From Bifidobacterium breve (lineage in GTDB: Bacteria; Actinomycetota; Actinomycetes; Nanopelagicales; Nanopelagicaceae): a DNA stretch of 64,000 bases. Location of the stretch: the NCBI GenBank assembly GCA_945889195.1, contig CAMDBB010000003.1:62001-126000 (forward strand), given 5' to 3'. The notes under the pieces were generated by a model. The model ran no database searches. It worked only from the letters and a program-made list of their open reading frames with translations, and was not told the DNA's origin. Positions 17,892-26,790 of this stretch are shown here, piece by piece. The translations under genes were made by a program, and so were the position numbers. The stretch's first letter is position 1; each line of letters begins with the position of its first letter.

Positions 17892-19373
17892 ATTCTTGCA
17901 GTAGTTTCGCCAGAGATTGATTCAATTGTTGGCGCCGATATTCTCGCTCTTGGCTATATCAAGAATAAAGATGAGAAATTTGAATTCACAGCCGACTCTC
18001 GGCTAATCGCAAAACTCGAGAAATACTTTGAAGTCAGCTTTCTCGACGAGATTAATTTCTTCGATGCCTCGGGAAAAGCCGGGGAGCTCTTTGAAATCCC
18101 AGTTGCTCATGAAGATGCTGAAGTAGATCGCATCTATCTCATCGGCGTAGGGGATAACTCCTTAACTTCTCTTCGTACAGCAGGTGCGGCCCTTGGCAAG
18201 AAAGTTCGAGGCAAGGCCCTCTCGCTCGTCTCGCTCTGCGCACAGAGCGCTGCTGAAATTAAAGCTCATGGTGTTTCGCTGACCCTAGGTGCTTACCAAT
18301 GGAGTTTAAAGACTGGAAAGACTCCGGAGATTCCACAATTCTTAATTGCCACAAAAGACGGAGCGCCCGTCAAAGCTGCGCACACGATTGCGCGCGCTCT
18401 GTACACCGCTCGCGACTTGATACTTACTCCATCAAATATCAAGAACCCTCTTTGGATGGCGCAAGAGGCGCAGACAATTGCCGACGAGATGGGGCTATCG
18501 ATTCGCATCCTTGCTGGAAAAGACCTTGCCAAGTTCGGCGGTCTACGCGCTGTCGGTAACTCATCTCCTAAACCTGGGCCGCGCTTTATCGAAATTACAT
18601 ATGTCCCACGAGGTAAAGCAAAGTCAGCAGCCTCGCTTCCGCATGTTGTCATCGTTGGAAAAGGAATCACATTTGATACAGGTGGCGTCTCACTGAAGCG
18701 ACCATATGAATTTATGACAGCTATGAAGAGCGATATGGCAGGAGCTGCAGCAGCTCTTGCAACGCTGAGCGCTCTGCCTGATTTACAACCACAAGTAAAA
18801 GTAACTGTGCTATTAATGTGTGCAGAGAATGCGCTTTCGGGAACTGCGCAGCGCCCATCTGATGTGATTACTCAATATGACGGAACTACAGTCGAAATCA
18901 TCAATACCGATGCTGAAGGTCGCCTAGTTCTTGCAGATGGCCTGGGTTACGCCCTCGAAAATCTTGATCCAGATTATTTGATTGATATTGCGACCCTTAC
19001 AGGATCAGCAACCTTAGGTTTAGGTCGACAGTATGCAGCGATGTATACCCGTGATGAAAAGTTAGCGCGAGAACTTGTTGCTATCGGAGAATCAAGCGGT
19101 GAACGTGTCTGGCATATGCCATTGGTTGATGACTATCGAGATTCGCTCGATAGCGATGTTGCAGATCTCAACCATGCAGCGGATAAGGGCGACTATTCCG
19201 CAGGTTCAGTGACTGCAGCCCTTTATCTTGAGCATTTTGTTGGAGATTCGCGATGGGTACACCTAGATATTGCAGGTCCGGCGCGGAGCGAGACTGATGC
19301 AGGTGAAAATGTGAAGGGCGGCACAGGTTTCGGCGTGCGCTTGCTACTCGATTGGATAGTGTCTCTCTCGTGA
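17892..19373 (+). CDS. pepA: Leucyl aminopeptidase (M17), start codon non-canonical or uncertain
   Basis: The track shows only 18417-19373, but the frame is open and clearly coding back to about 17850 (DKKILAVVSPEID, YLIGVGDNS). The full product is about 490-500 residues, the usual M17 size. The C-terminal catalytic domain has the metal and catalytic segments GKGITFDTGG, MKSDMAGAAAAL and NTDAEGRLVLADG. No ATG, GTG or TTG lies in frame between the TGA at 17847 and 18417. I place the start at an ATT (17892); a -1 frameshift from DUF3117 or a sequencing error are alternatives. It removes N-terminal residues from peptides in the cytoplasm. Confidence 0.85.
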   Translation: MLAVVSPEIDSIVGADILALGYIKNKDEKFEFTADSRLIAKLEKYFEVSFLDEINFFDASGKAGELFEIPVAHEDAEVDRIYLIGVGDNSLTSLRTAGAALGKKVRGKALSLVSLCAQSAAEIKAHGVSLTLGAYQWSLKTGKTPEIPQFLIATKDGAPVKAAHTIARALYTARDLILTPSNIKNPLWMAQEAQTIADEMGLSIRILAGKDLAKFGGLRAVGNSSPKPGPRFIEITYVPRGKAKSAASLPHVVIVGKGITFDTGGVSLKRPYEFMTAMKSDMAGAAAALATLSALPDLQPQVKVTVLLMCAENALSGTAQRPSDVITQYDGTTVEIINTDAEGRLVLADGLGYALENLDPDYLIDIATLTGSATLGLGRQYAAMYTRDEKLARELVAIGESSGERVWHMPLVDDYRDSLDSDVADLNHAADKGDYSAGSVTAALYLEHFVGDSRWVHLDIAGPARSETDAGENVKGGTGFGVRLLLDWIVSLS

Positions 19374-19996
19374 ACATCAACCCGCACGATTATGCCGAAG
19401 GCTTTATTTCTGAAGATTCCGTAAAGAGCGCAGCGCGTGCCCGTGGAGTTGAAATCGGAACACATGATGTTTCACCAGGCACAGGCTCATATCTCAGGCA
19501 CCTGGCACAACTATTGAGCGCACAATCTGTTGTTGAGATTGGAACTGGTTCAGGCGTTGGTTCACTCTGGCTCCTTGAAGGAATGATTAAGAGCGGAACG
19601 TTGACATCAATCGATGATGAGATGGAACATTCCAGCATCGCAAAGCTCGCCTTTGCTCAAGCTGAAATCGAAGCTCCGCGCTTTCGTCTGATTACCAATT
19701 CAGTGATGGATGTAATGACCAAGTTGGCCGACCGCGCCTATGACTTAGTTGTCTTCCGCCACAATCCAGAAGATCTTAATTTTGCTATCTCTGAAGCGCA
19801 TCGCGTGCTTCGAAGCGGTGGCGTTTTTGTCATTGATAACTTCTTTGGTGGAGCAAAGGTGCCAGATCCAGCGCAGAGAGATCCTAAGACCATTGCGCTA
19901 CGCGAAGCGGGTAAAGCGATCAAGGCAGATTCAGAATCTTGGATGAGCGTTCTTATTACAACTGGCGATGGTTTATTACTCGCCACAAAACTCTAG
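19370..19996 (+). CDS. SAM-dependent O-methyltransferase (family 3)
   Basis: A 208-residue class I methyltransferase. VVEIGTGSGVGSLWLLEGM is the SAM loop, and VFRHNPEDL plus GGVFVIDNFFGG match the family 3 catechol/caffeoyl-CoA O-methyltransferase fold. The substrate is unknown. GTG 19370 overlaps the pepA stop (GTGA). In mycobacteria the homologous gene lies beside sigE-rseA-htrA-tatB (Rv1220c-Rv1224, from memory); here it is followed directly by htrA. Confidence 0.83.
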   Translation: MNINPHDYAEGFISEDSVKSAARARGVEIGTHDVSPGTGSYLRHLAQLLSAQSVVEIGTGSGVGSLWLLEGMIKSGTLTSIDDEMEHSSIAKLAFAQAEIEAPRFRLITNSVMDVMTKLADRAYDLVVFRHNPEDLNFAISEAHRVLRSGGVFVIDNFFGGAKVPDPAQRDPKTIALREAGKAIKADSESWMSVLITTGDGLLLATKL

Positions 19997-20016
19997 AGAA
20001 AGCACAATCGAGTCTG

Positions 20017-21153
20017 ATGAGTAATTGGAATGAGAGTGGCCATCGCAACGATGGACCATGGTGGGTTGCGCCAAGTCAGAGCGGGCTAGGTCACTCGATT
20101 TCACTGCGCACTGCAATCTTGATTGCCCTGGTCGTTGGAGTTGTTGGTGGCGCATTTGGCGCTTCATCTTCAGGTTCACTCTTTGGTCGTTCCGTTAACT
20201 TGGTAAAGACAACCTCTGCTATCGAAAGACCAGCGGGATCAGTGGCTGAAATTGCGCAGAGAGTTCTTCCATCAGTTGTCTCGATTGAGGCGCAATCAGG
20301 TCGTGGCGGTTCAACTGGTTCAGGATTTATCATCGATAGCACTGGATATATTTTGACCAATAACCACGTAATTGCCTCATCAGCTATGAGTGGCGGCGAT
20401 ATTCGAGTCCGTCTCAATGATGGATTTTCATATGATGCCAAGGTAATTGGGCGCGATAGCTCTTACGATCTCGCTGTCATTAAAATCGTGGCCCCTAATC
20501 TAAAGGCGTTGCAATTTGGAGATAGCGACCAGGTCGCAGTTGGCGATTCTGTCATCGCAATCGGTTCACCGCTTGGCTTATCAGGCACTGTAACTTTAGG
20601 AATCATTAGCGCGAAAGATCGCGCTGTTACTGCAGGAGAAAATGATGCAGAGAGCGCATTTATCAACGCGCTCCAAACTGATGCAGCAATCAACCCTGGA
20701 AACTCAGGTGGACCACTTGTAAATTCAACAGGTGCAGTCATTGGGGTTAACTCAGCGATCGCATCTCTTGGAACATCTTTTAGCGGCCAGACAGGTTCTA
20801 TTGGACTTGGTTTTGCGATTCCCATCAATCAAGCGCGTAAGACTGCAGATCAACTGATCAAGAACGGCAAGGCAACGTATCCGGTTATGGGTATCTCAGT
20901 TGATATGAATTACTCAGGTGATGGAGCGATGATTGCCAAGACTGGCGTTGCTATCGTCCCAGGGGGAGCTGCTGCAAAGGCGGGCTTAAAGGCTGGTGAC
21001 ATCATTACCGAAATCGATGGTCGAGCAGTCACATCTTCAGAAGAGTTGATAGTCGCAATTCGCTCCCATAACGTTGGCGAGAAAATTGAGGTCACATATA
21101 AACGTGGCGGCACTAGCAAGACGGTAACCCTGACACTGTCGGCATCGAAATAG
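20017..21153 (+). CDS. htrA: HtrA/DegP-type serine protease with PDZ domain
   Basis: About 378 residues: a short cytoplasmic N-terminus, one membrane segment (about 30-52), a trypsin-like domain with the triad His (LTNNHVI), Asp (SYDLAVIKI) and Ser (GNSGGPLV), then a PDZ domain (VPGGAAAKAGLKAGDIITEIDG). It should degrade or refold damaged envelope proteins outside the membrane. I use ATG 20017 rather than the track start 19939, which overlaps the methyltransferase. tatB follows 20 nt downstream. Confidence 0.92.
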   Translation: MSNWNESGHRNDGPWWVAPSQSGLGHSISLRTAILIALVVGVVGGAFGASSSGSLFGRSVNLVKTTSAIERPAGSVAEIAQRVLPSVVSIEAQSGRGGSTGSGFIIDSTGYILTNNHVIASSAMSGGDIRVRLNDGFSYDAKVIGRDSSYDLAVIKIVAPNLKALQFGDSDQVAVGDSVIAIGSPLGLSGTVTLGIISAKDRAVTAGENDAESAFINALQTDAAINPGNSGGPLVNSTGAVIGVNSAIASLGTSFSGQTGSIGLGFAIPINQARKTADQLIKNGKATYPVMGISVDMNYSGDGAMIAKTGVAIVPGGAAAKAGLKAGDIITEIDGRAVTSSEELIVAIRSHNVGEKIEVTYKRGGTSKTVTLTLSASK

Positions 21154-21173
21154 CCGAGTAAGGTAGAGCCACT

Positions 21174-21488
21174 ATGTTCTTTGATTTTGGTGCAGGCGAA
21201 CTCATTGGTCTGGCGATTCTCGCCATGGTGCTCGTTGGTCCTGAGCGCCTTCCTCGCCTTGCCGTCGATGCAGCAAAGTTTGTGAAGAAGGCGCGTGATT
21301 TTGCGTCTCATGCCACAAATGAGCTTAAGTCAAACCTTGGTCCAGGCTTTGAAGATCTTGACGCCACCGATCTCAATCCTAAGAACTTTATCAAGAAGCA
21401 GATTGGCAACGTTCTCGACGATGATTCGCCAAAATCAACGAAGTATCCATCTAGCTTCGCATACGCAATAGACCCTGATCTACTATGA
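21174..21488 (+). CDS. tatB: Sec-independent translocase subunit TatB
   Basis: 104 residues: one N-terminal membrane helix (GAGELIGLAILAMVLVGPERLP) followed by the conserved GPERLPRLA turn, an amphipathic helix and an acidic, variable tail. The glutamate in the first helix and the length favour TatB over TatA. It forms the twin-arginine substrate receptor with TatC, which is not in the window. Its stop overlaps the mrp start (ATGA). Confidence 0.88.
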   Translation: MFFDFGAGELIGLAILAMVLVGPERLPRLAVDAAKFVKKARDFASHATNELKSNLGPGFEDLDATDLNPKNFIKKQIGNVLDDDSPKSTKYPSSFAYAIDPDLL

Positions 21489-22603
21489 CAACGCTCGAAT
21501 TAGTTAACGCAGCTCTTGCAACAGTGCAAGACCCTGAACTTCACCGTGCACTTCCTGAGCTCGGCATGGTCAAATCTGTAAACATAAATGGCGATGTTGC
21601 CGAATTAGAAATCTTGCTCACCATCTCAGGTTGCCCGATGCGCGATCGATTAACGCGCGACATTGAAGCTGCGGTAACAGCAGTCGAAGGTATTGCTCGA
21701 GCAGAAATCACCTTTGGCGTCATGGATGAAGAACAGCGCGCAAATATTAAGAAGCTACTGCGCAATGGCCGCGAAAGCTTCATCTCATTTGCCCAGAAAG
21801 ATTCACTCACTCGAGTCATCGGCGTTGCATCAGGCAAAGGCGGAGTCGGAAAGTCTTCTCTGACTGCCAACTTGGCTGTGGCTTCAGCGCAGCGCGGCCT
21901 GCGCGTCGGCATCTTGGATGCAGATGTTTATGGACACTCAATTCCTCGCCTGATGGGTTTGATTGGTCAGCGACCTACAGCGATTGATCAGATGTTTATT
22001 CCACTTGAATCCTATGGAGTCAAAGTTGTCTCGATGGAGATGTTTAAGCCTGAACGCAGCGATGCAATTGCTTATCGTGGACCGTTACTTCACCGCGTCC
22101 TAGAACAACTTCTCTCTGATGCCTACTGGGGCGATTTAGATCTTCTCTATATTGATCTACCTCCCGGCACCGGAGATTTAGCAATTTCACTGGGCCAGCT
22201 AGTGCCATCATCTGAAATTCTCGTTGTCACAACTCCACAAATTGCTGCAGCAGAAGTTGCCGAACGAGCCGGCAGAATTGCGCATCAGATACACCAGAGA
22301 GTTATTGGCGTTATCGAAAATATGTCAGCGTATCCATGCGGTAAGTGCGGTGAACTCACCTCACTCTTTGGTGAAGGTGGCGGCGAAGAGACTTCTAAAC
22401 GACTTTCACAGTTGATTGGTGGAGATGTTCCACTTCTTGGAAAGATTCCATTTAGCCCAGATTTACGTGAAGGTGGAGATGCTGGTGCACCTGTAGTGAT
22501 CTCGGCACCAGATAGTCCAAGTGCTCAAGCAATCGATGAGATTATTGCCAAACTGATTGTGCGCGAAAAATCGTTACTTGGAGTCCGACTCGGGCTTGCG
22601 TAG
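21485..22603 (+). CDS. mrp: Mrp/ApbC family iron-sulfur cluster carrier ATPase
   Basis: 372 residues: an N-terminal MIP18/DUF59 domain (about 1-95) and a deviant Walker A P-loop GKGGVGKSSLTANLA (about 120-134). A CxxC pair in YPCGKCGEL likely bridges an Fe-S cluster between two subunits. It delivers Fe-S clusters to apoproteins. It is coupled to tatB by a 4-nt overlap. Its 3' end overlaps the convergent DUF1003 gene by 30 nt, an unusually long antisense overlap of two coding ends. Confidence 0.92.
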   Translation: MTTLELVNAALATVQDPELHRALPELGMVKSVNINGDVAELEILLTISGCPMRDRLTRDIEAAVTAVEGIARAEITFGVMDEEQRANIKKLLRNGRESFISFAQKDSLTRVIGVASGKGGVGKSSLTANLAVASAQRGLRVGILDADVYGHSIPRLMGLIGQRPTAIDQMFIPLESYGVKVVSMEMFKPERSDAIAYRGPLLHRVLEQLLSDAYWGDLDLLYIDLPPGTGDLAISLGQLVPSSEILVVTTPQIAAAEVAERAGRIAHQIHQRVIGVIENMSAYPCGKCGELTSLFGEGGGEETSKRLSQLIGGDVPLLGKIPFSPDLREGGDAGAPVVISAPDSPSAQAIDEIIAKLIVREKSLLGVRLGLA

Positions 22604-23068
22604 CTCTTCGACAATCTCTTTGGCGATATCGCCAAGTTCATTCCGCAAGTAATCACGCGTTGCCACATCCCCTAGTGCGATACGTAAGCTAGCCAATTCG
22701 CGAGTTAGATACTCAGTGTCAGCGATACTGCGCGCATTTTGGGCACGGTCTTCATTGAGCGCAATACGATCGCGATCTGCTTGACGATTTTGGGCCAAGA
22801 GAATAAGCGGGGCTGCATATGAAGCCTGTAGCGAAAGGATGAGCGTGAGAAAGATAAATGGAAACTCGTCATATCTCAGGCTGGCAGGTCCCAAGGTGTT
22901 CCAAAGAACCCAACTCAAGACAAAAGCGCTCATGTAGACAAGAAAGCGCGCGGTTCCTAGCGCGCGTGCAAAACGTTCAGAGAGGCGACCAAAAGTCTCT
23001 GGATCAATGTTGCCGCGGAGTGAGCGACGTGTCTCTCGTGGTGTGTCTAGTCGATAGCTACGAGCCAT
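22574..23068 (-). CDS. DUF1003 family membrane protein
   Basis: A 164-residue protein with two hydrophobic segments (about 40-58 and 68-92) joined by the family motif DEFPFIFLTLILSLQASYAAP and followed by LLAQNRQADRDR and a charged helical tail. This is a DUF1003 protein of unknown function, in the usual size range. It starts 2 nt after the stop of the MgtE-N/CBS gene and is presumably cotranscribed with it, hinting at a joint role in ion homeostasis (inference). Confidence 0.85.
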   Translation of the reverse strand: MARSYRLDTPRETRRSLRGNIDPETFGRLSERFARALGTARFLVYMSAFVLSWVLWNTLGPASLRYDEFPFIFLTLILSLQASYAAPLILLAQNRQADRDRIALNEDRAQNARSIADTEYLTRELASLRIALGDVATRDYLRNELGDIAKEIVEELRKPESDSK

Positions 23069-23070
23069 GG

Positions 23071-24384
23071 TTAGACCTCCTTCGCAAAATCAGTATCGAT
23101 GCTCTCAAGAGCTGCAGATGTTGCAGCACTATGTGTTGCAGAATCTCTATGGTCATGTCGCCAGTTTTCAGGTAACAAGTGATCGAGCACATCGTCAACA
23201 GTTACGGCGCCAAGTAAGCGATCGTTTGCATCTATAACAGGCAGTGAGAGCAAGTTATAACTAGCTAAGTATGACGAAACTGCATGTAAAGATGCGTCGG
23301 GATTAACGCCCTTTGTATTGGTATCCACGATTGAGCCGAGCAAAGTAGCTGGCGGTTCGCGCAATAAACGCTGGTAATGGACCATACCGATAAATCGGCC
23401 GGTAGGAGTTTCGAGTGGCTGGCGGGTAATGAAGACTTGTGATGCCAGGGCTGGTGATTTTTCGCTCTGTCGCACTGCAGCAAGTGCATCCGCGACTGTG
23501 TAATCTGCTGACATCACGATTGGTTCAGTTGTCATCATTCCGCCCGCTGAATAATCTTCATATGTCATCAGGCGAAGAACATCTTCGGCATCCTCAGGAT
23601 CCATCAACCCAATCAATTCTTGTGCACGCTCTTCGCCGATTTCACGGAGCAAGTCAGCTGCATCATCCGGATCCATCTCTTCTAGAACATCAGCTGCGCG
23701 TTCTCCTTCAAGTTCTGCCAGCAGAGCCACGCGCTCTGATTCATCCATCTCTTCAAGTACATCTGCAAGTCGCTCATCATCGAGCGCGCGGGCTACTTCA
23801 ACGCGACGTTTTGGAGAAAGATCCTGGATAACGGCGGCTAAATCTGCAGCTCTTAAGTTTCCAATTGTCGAAAGCAAATTTGATACACCTTGATTGGTCT
23901 CGTTTTGAGCAAAGCCGGTGACTTCTTCCCAAGCAACAGTTGAGGTTGCACCTTTTCGTCGCAGCCCACGTCCCTTCCGCATGATGTGAACGCGGTTGAT
24001 GAGCCAATCTCCGGTGCGAGTTTCTTCCATCGCCATATCTTCGACAAGAACCGGCTGACCATCCTCAACGAGCGCTACCGAGCGATCCAGTAAATCGCCA
24101 AGTACCAACATCTCACCAGCGCGAGGTTCAAAACGTCGCATGTTGAGTAGGCCTGTGATTACTACTGCACCTGATTCAATCGAGGTCACGCGAGTGATTG
24201 GAACAAAGACGCGACGGCGAAGTGGAACTTCAACGACCAAACCTAGAATTCTGGGTGGCTGATTATTAGAGCGCAGGGTCGCAACAGCATCGCGCACCTT
24301 GCCAACTGGATCACCATTAGGGTCAAAGACCGCTGTGCCTGCAAGACGGGCGAGAAATATACGATTGATGTTATTTCCGCTCAT
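23071..24384 (-). CDS. MgtE N-domain/CBS protein with N-terminal PRC-barrel-like region, no channel domain
   Basis: 437 residues. The N-terminal ~150 residues resemble paired PRC barrels (DPNGDPVGKVRDAVA). Next comes an MgtE intracellular N-domain with superhelical repeats (LADVLEEMDESERVALLAELEGERAADVLEEM, quoted in part) and two CBS domains (MTTEPIVMSADYTVADALAA and the following unit). The MgtE membrane channel domain is missing. Proteins of this type are common in actinobacteria next to DUF1003 genes and probably sense Mg2+ or nucleotides. The ATG 24384 lies 6 nt from a TACTCT box. Confidence 0.85.
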   Translation of the reverse strand: MSGNNINRIFLARLAGTAVFDPNGDPVGKVRDAVATLRSNNQPPRILGLVVEVPLRRRVFVPITRVTSIESGAVVITGLLNMRRFEPRAGEMLVLGDLLDRSVALVEDGQPVLVEDMAMEETRTGDWLINRVHIMRKGRGLRRKGATSTVAWEEVTGFAQNETNQGVSNLLSTIGNLRAADLAAVIQDLSPKRRVEVARALDDERLADVLEEMDESERVALLAELEGERAADVLEEMDPDDAADLLREIGEERAQELIGLMDPEDAEDVLRLMTYEDYSAGGMMTTEPIVMSADYTVADALAAVRQSEKSPALASQVFITRQPLETPTGRFIGMVHYQRLLREPPATLLGSIVDTNTKGVNPDASLHAVSSYLASYNLLSLPVIDANDRLLGAVTVDDVLDHLLPENWRHDHRDSATHSAATSAALESIDTDFAKEV

Positions 24385-24390
24385 GGGATA

Positions 24391-24419
24391 AGAGTAACGC
24401 GTGCACCATCGGCTAGGTT
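24391..24419. promoter_or_regulatory. Divergent leaderless -10 boxes (MgtE-N gene and DMT transporter)
   Basis: TACTCT on the minus strand (24391-24396) is 6 nt from the ATG at 24384, and TAGGTT on the plus strand (24414-24419) is 6 nt from the ATG at 24426. The whole divergent spacer is 41 nt. Confidence 0.45.
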
Positions 24420-24425
24420 TGCCCT

Positions 24426-25340
24426 ATGTCCGTATCCCCGCGTAATGAATCAGTGCATAACCACACTGCTCTTCCTGCGCGACCTGACCTCATCCGCTTG
24501 ATTATTGGAATTTTCGGTGTGGGGTCATCGGGTCCACTCATTGCCCTCAGTGTAATGCCAGTGCCCACTCTGATTTTCTGGAGAAATCTCGGCGGCTCTC
24601 TTATCACTCTGCCCTTTGCGCTTGGCCATAAAGTAGATCGCACCGGTGCGAAGTGGGCGATATTGGCCGGCATATTTCTCTCCTTTCATTTCATGGGCTT
24701 CTTCTTAGCGATGAGAATGACAAGCGTCGCTGCAGGTACAGCAATTGCAGCGCTCCAACCGATCTTTGCAGCGCTCTTCCTCAGAGTTAGAGGTGGATTT
24801 ATTCCCAATAAAGCTTGGCTAGGTATGTTCGTGAGCTTCATGGGTGTTCTTGTAGTAACTGGCATCGATATTCAATTAGACCGTCGCTCATTCCTTGGAG
24901 ATTTAGCAGCGCTACTTTCTGGTGCGCTCGCCGCTGCATATATGTTGATTGGTTCGCACGCACAAAAGACTTTACAGACAACCACATACACATCAATCTG
25001 TTATCTGACCTGTGCGCTCACGGCTCTTCCGATTACCTTGATTGCAGGTTACGAGCTCTTCTCATTCTCAACGAGAGAGTGGATTATCCTGCTTGGGTTG
25101 ATTATCGGCGCTCAACTACTTGGCCACACCATGTTTAACATCACCTTAAAGCGCGTTTCACCTGCCGTTGTCTCGCTGATTGTCTTCTTTGAAGTTCCTA
25201 TTGCAGCGTTCTTGGCATCAATCTTCGGAGTCGGAAAGCAACCTTCACCGAGTATCTACTTAGGCGTGCTTTTGATTCTTATCGGCTGTATCTTCTTTGT
25301 CACTCGTACTAAAACAGAGAATGTGATGACCGTTGAATGA
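24426..25340 (+). CDS. DMT superfamily (EamA) transporter
   Basis: 304 residues with about ten hydrophobic helices arranged as two EamA repeats, including VAAGTAIAALQPIFAALFLR in repeat 1 and VSPAVVSLIVFFEVPIAAFL in repeat 2. EamA carriers export or take up amino acids, nucleosides or other small metabolites; the substrate cannot be predicted. The stop overlaps the next gene (ATGA). Confidence 0.85.
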   Translation: MSVSPRNESVHNHTALPARPDLIRLIIGIFGVGSSGPLIALSVMPVPTLIFWRNLGGSLITLPFALGHKVDRTGAKWAILAGIFLSFHFMGFFLAMRMTSVAAGTAIAALQPIFAALFLRVRGGFIPNKAWLGMFVSFMGVLVVTGIDIQLDRRSFLGDLAALLSGALAAAYMLIGSHAQKTLQTTTYTSICYLTCALTALPITLIAGYELFSFSTREWIILLGLIIGAQLLGHTMFNITLKRVSPAVVSLIVFFEVPIAAFLASIFGVGKQPSPSIYLGVLLILIGCIFFVTRTKTENVMTVE

Positions 25341-26182
25341 TTGACCTACATACCCACACCACTGCAAGTGATGGAACTGACTCACCTTTTGCGCTCGTTA
25401 AGAAGGCTTTAGCAACTGGCGTCACAATCCTTGGAATCACCGATCACGATTCAACTGCCGGATGGGCAGAGGCAATTACGGCGATTCAACCTCAGATTCA
25501 ATTGGTCCTTGGTGCAGAAGTTTCTTGCCTGACTACTGATGGAATAAGTGTGCATATGTTGGGGCTGCTCTTTGATGGCGAAGATCAACAGATGCAACAG
25601 ATGCTCTCTGATTCTCGCGATACTCGACTTCCGCGAATGCGTAAGATGGTGGCGCTCCTGCAAGCAGATGGCTTTGATATCTCGCTCGAAGATGTCTACC
25701 AAGCGGCCCCAGATCAAGCCACCATCGGGCGCCCACATCTAGCTGATGCGCTCGTTGCCAAGAAGATAGTGGCAACACGTGATGAAGCCTTTGCCGATTT
25801 ACTTCATAACGAATCTAAGTACTACGTCACTCATGCAGCACCGACTCCCGCTGATGCCATCGCAACTATTAAAAGAGCTGGGGGAGTCGCTGTCATTGCA
25901 CATCCTTTTGCATCTCGACGCGGTCAGATTCTGACAGCAGATACTTTTCAAGATTTGGTAGCTGCTGGCCTTGATGGAATAGAAGTGCACCATCGCGATC
26001 AAAACGCAGCAGAGCAACAAGTGCTTACTGAAATCGCAGGTGAGTTACATCTCGTCACCACCGGTGCAAGTGATTATCACGGAACCGGAAAACTTAATGC
26101 GATGGCAGAGAACACCACTCATCCGGCACAATGGGAAGCCTTAGAAGCGCGCGCAAGCGCACGAAGGGTTGTAAAGCTATGA
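25337..26182 (+). CDS. PHP-domain phosphoesterase (RNase AM / nucleotide bisphosphatase-like)
   Basis: 281 residues beginning MIDLHTHTTASDGTDSP, the PHP metal motif, followed by GITDHDS, GAEVSC, the insert VIAHPFA and a late SDYHG. This is the trpH/YciV-type PHP protein, whose E. coli member hydrolyses 3',5'-nucleoside bisphosphates and trims RNA 5' ends. It overlaps the DMT gene and marC by 4 nt each, forming a tight three-gene unit. Confidence 0.87.
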   Translation: MIDLHTHTTASDGTDSPFALVKKALATGVTILGITDHDSTAGWAEAITAIQPQIQLVLGAEVSCLTTDGISVHMLGLLFDGEDQQMQQMLSDSRDTRLPRMRKMVALLQADGFDISLEDVYQAAPDQATIGRPHLADALVAKKIVATRDEAFADLLHNESKYYVTHAAPTPADAIATIKRAGGVAVIAHPFASRRGQILTADTFQDLVAAGLDGIEVHHRDQNAAEQQVLTEIAGELHLVTTGASDYHGTGKLNAMAENTTHPAQWEALEARASARRVVKL

Positions 26183-26790
26183 ATTCAACAGGGGCACTCA
26201 CTTTTGCAGCCCAAGCATTTGTCACACTCTTTGTCATTATGGATCCGCCAGGAGCCACTCCTATCTTTCTAGGACTTGTCAAAGATAAGACACCGCGCGA
26301 ACGTGTGCGCCTTGCTTGGCAGGCAGCAGGCGTCTCACTCTTTGTGATTGCTAGCTTTGCCATCTTTGGACAGTTAATCCTTGATTACATGCACGTATCA
26401 ATAGAGGCGCTGCAAGCAGCAGGTGGACTTCTCCTTCTCTATGTTGCACTTCAACTGCTTACCGGTGCATCCAAGGGTGGGGCTGAACAGAAGAGCGACA
26501 ATATTGGAATGGTTCCACTAGGAACTCCGCTCCTTGCCGGCCCTGGTGCAATTGTGGCAACGATGATTTATGTGCAGCAGGCCGATACCAATACTCAAAT
26601 CCTTGGGTTAGCGCTAGCAATCATCGCTGTGCATCTCATTATCGGTACAGTGTTGATGGCCTCAACGAAGATTGTTGGGCTTATTAAAGAATCAGGTGTG
26701 ACCCTTCTTGCCAGCATTGCTGGTCTGCTATTAGCAGCGATTGCAGTGCAGATGCTTGCCAATGCAATTAAGGCTTTTGCGGCTAGCTAG
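26179..26790 (+). CDS. MarC family integral membrane protein
   Basis: 203 residues with about six membrane helices. FVTLFVIMDPPGATPIFLGL and PLGTPLLAGPGAIVATM are the two conserved MarC segments. The family has no established transport substrate; the old link to antibiotic resistance has been questioned. The track start lies inside the PHP gene. ATG 26179 overlaps its stop codon. The 3' end overlaps the convergent helicase gene by 8 nt. Confidence 0.88.
   Translation: MNSTGALTFAAQAFVTLFVIMDPPGATPIFLGLVKDKTPRERVRLAWQAAGVSLFVIASFAIFGQLILDYMHVSIEALQAAGGLLLLYVALQLLTGASKGGAEQKSDNIGMVPLGTPLLAGPGAIVATMIYVQQADTNTQILGLALAIIAVHLIIGTVLMASTKIVGLIKESGVTLLASIAGLLLAAIAVQMLANAIKAFAAS

Noticed and set aside
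17698-19373. Programmed -1 frameshift making a DUF3117-PepA fusion as the firm explanation
   Set aside because: The run is C AAA AAG rather than the classic A AAA AAG and no stimulatory structure is evident; kept only as an alternative to an ATT start.
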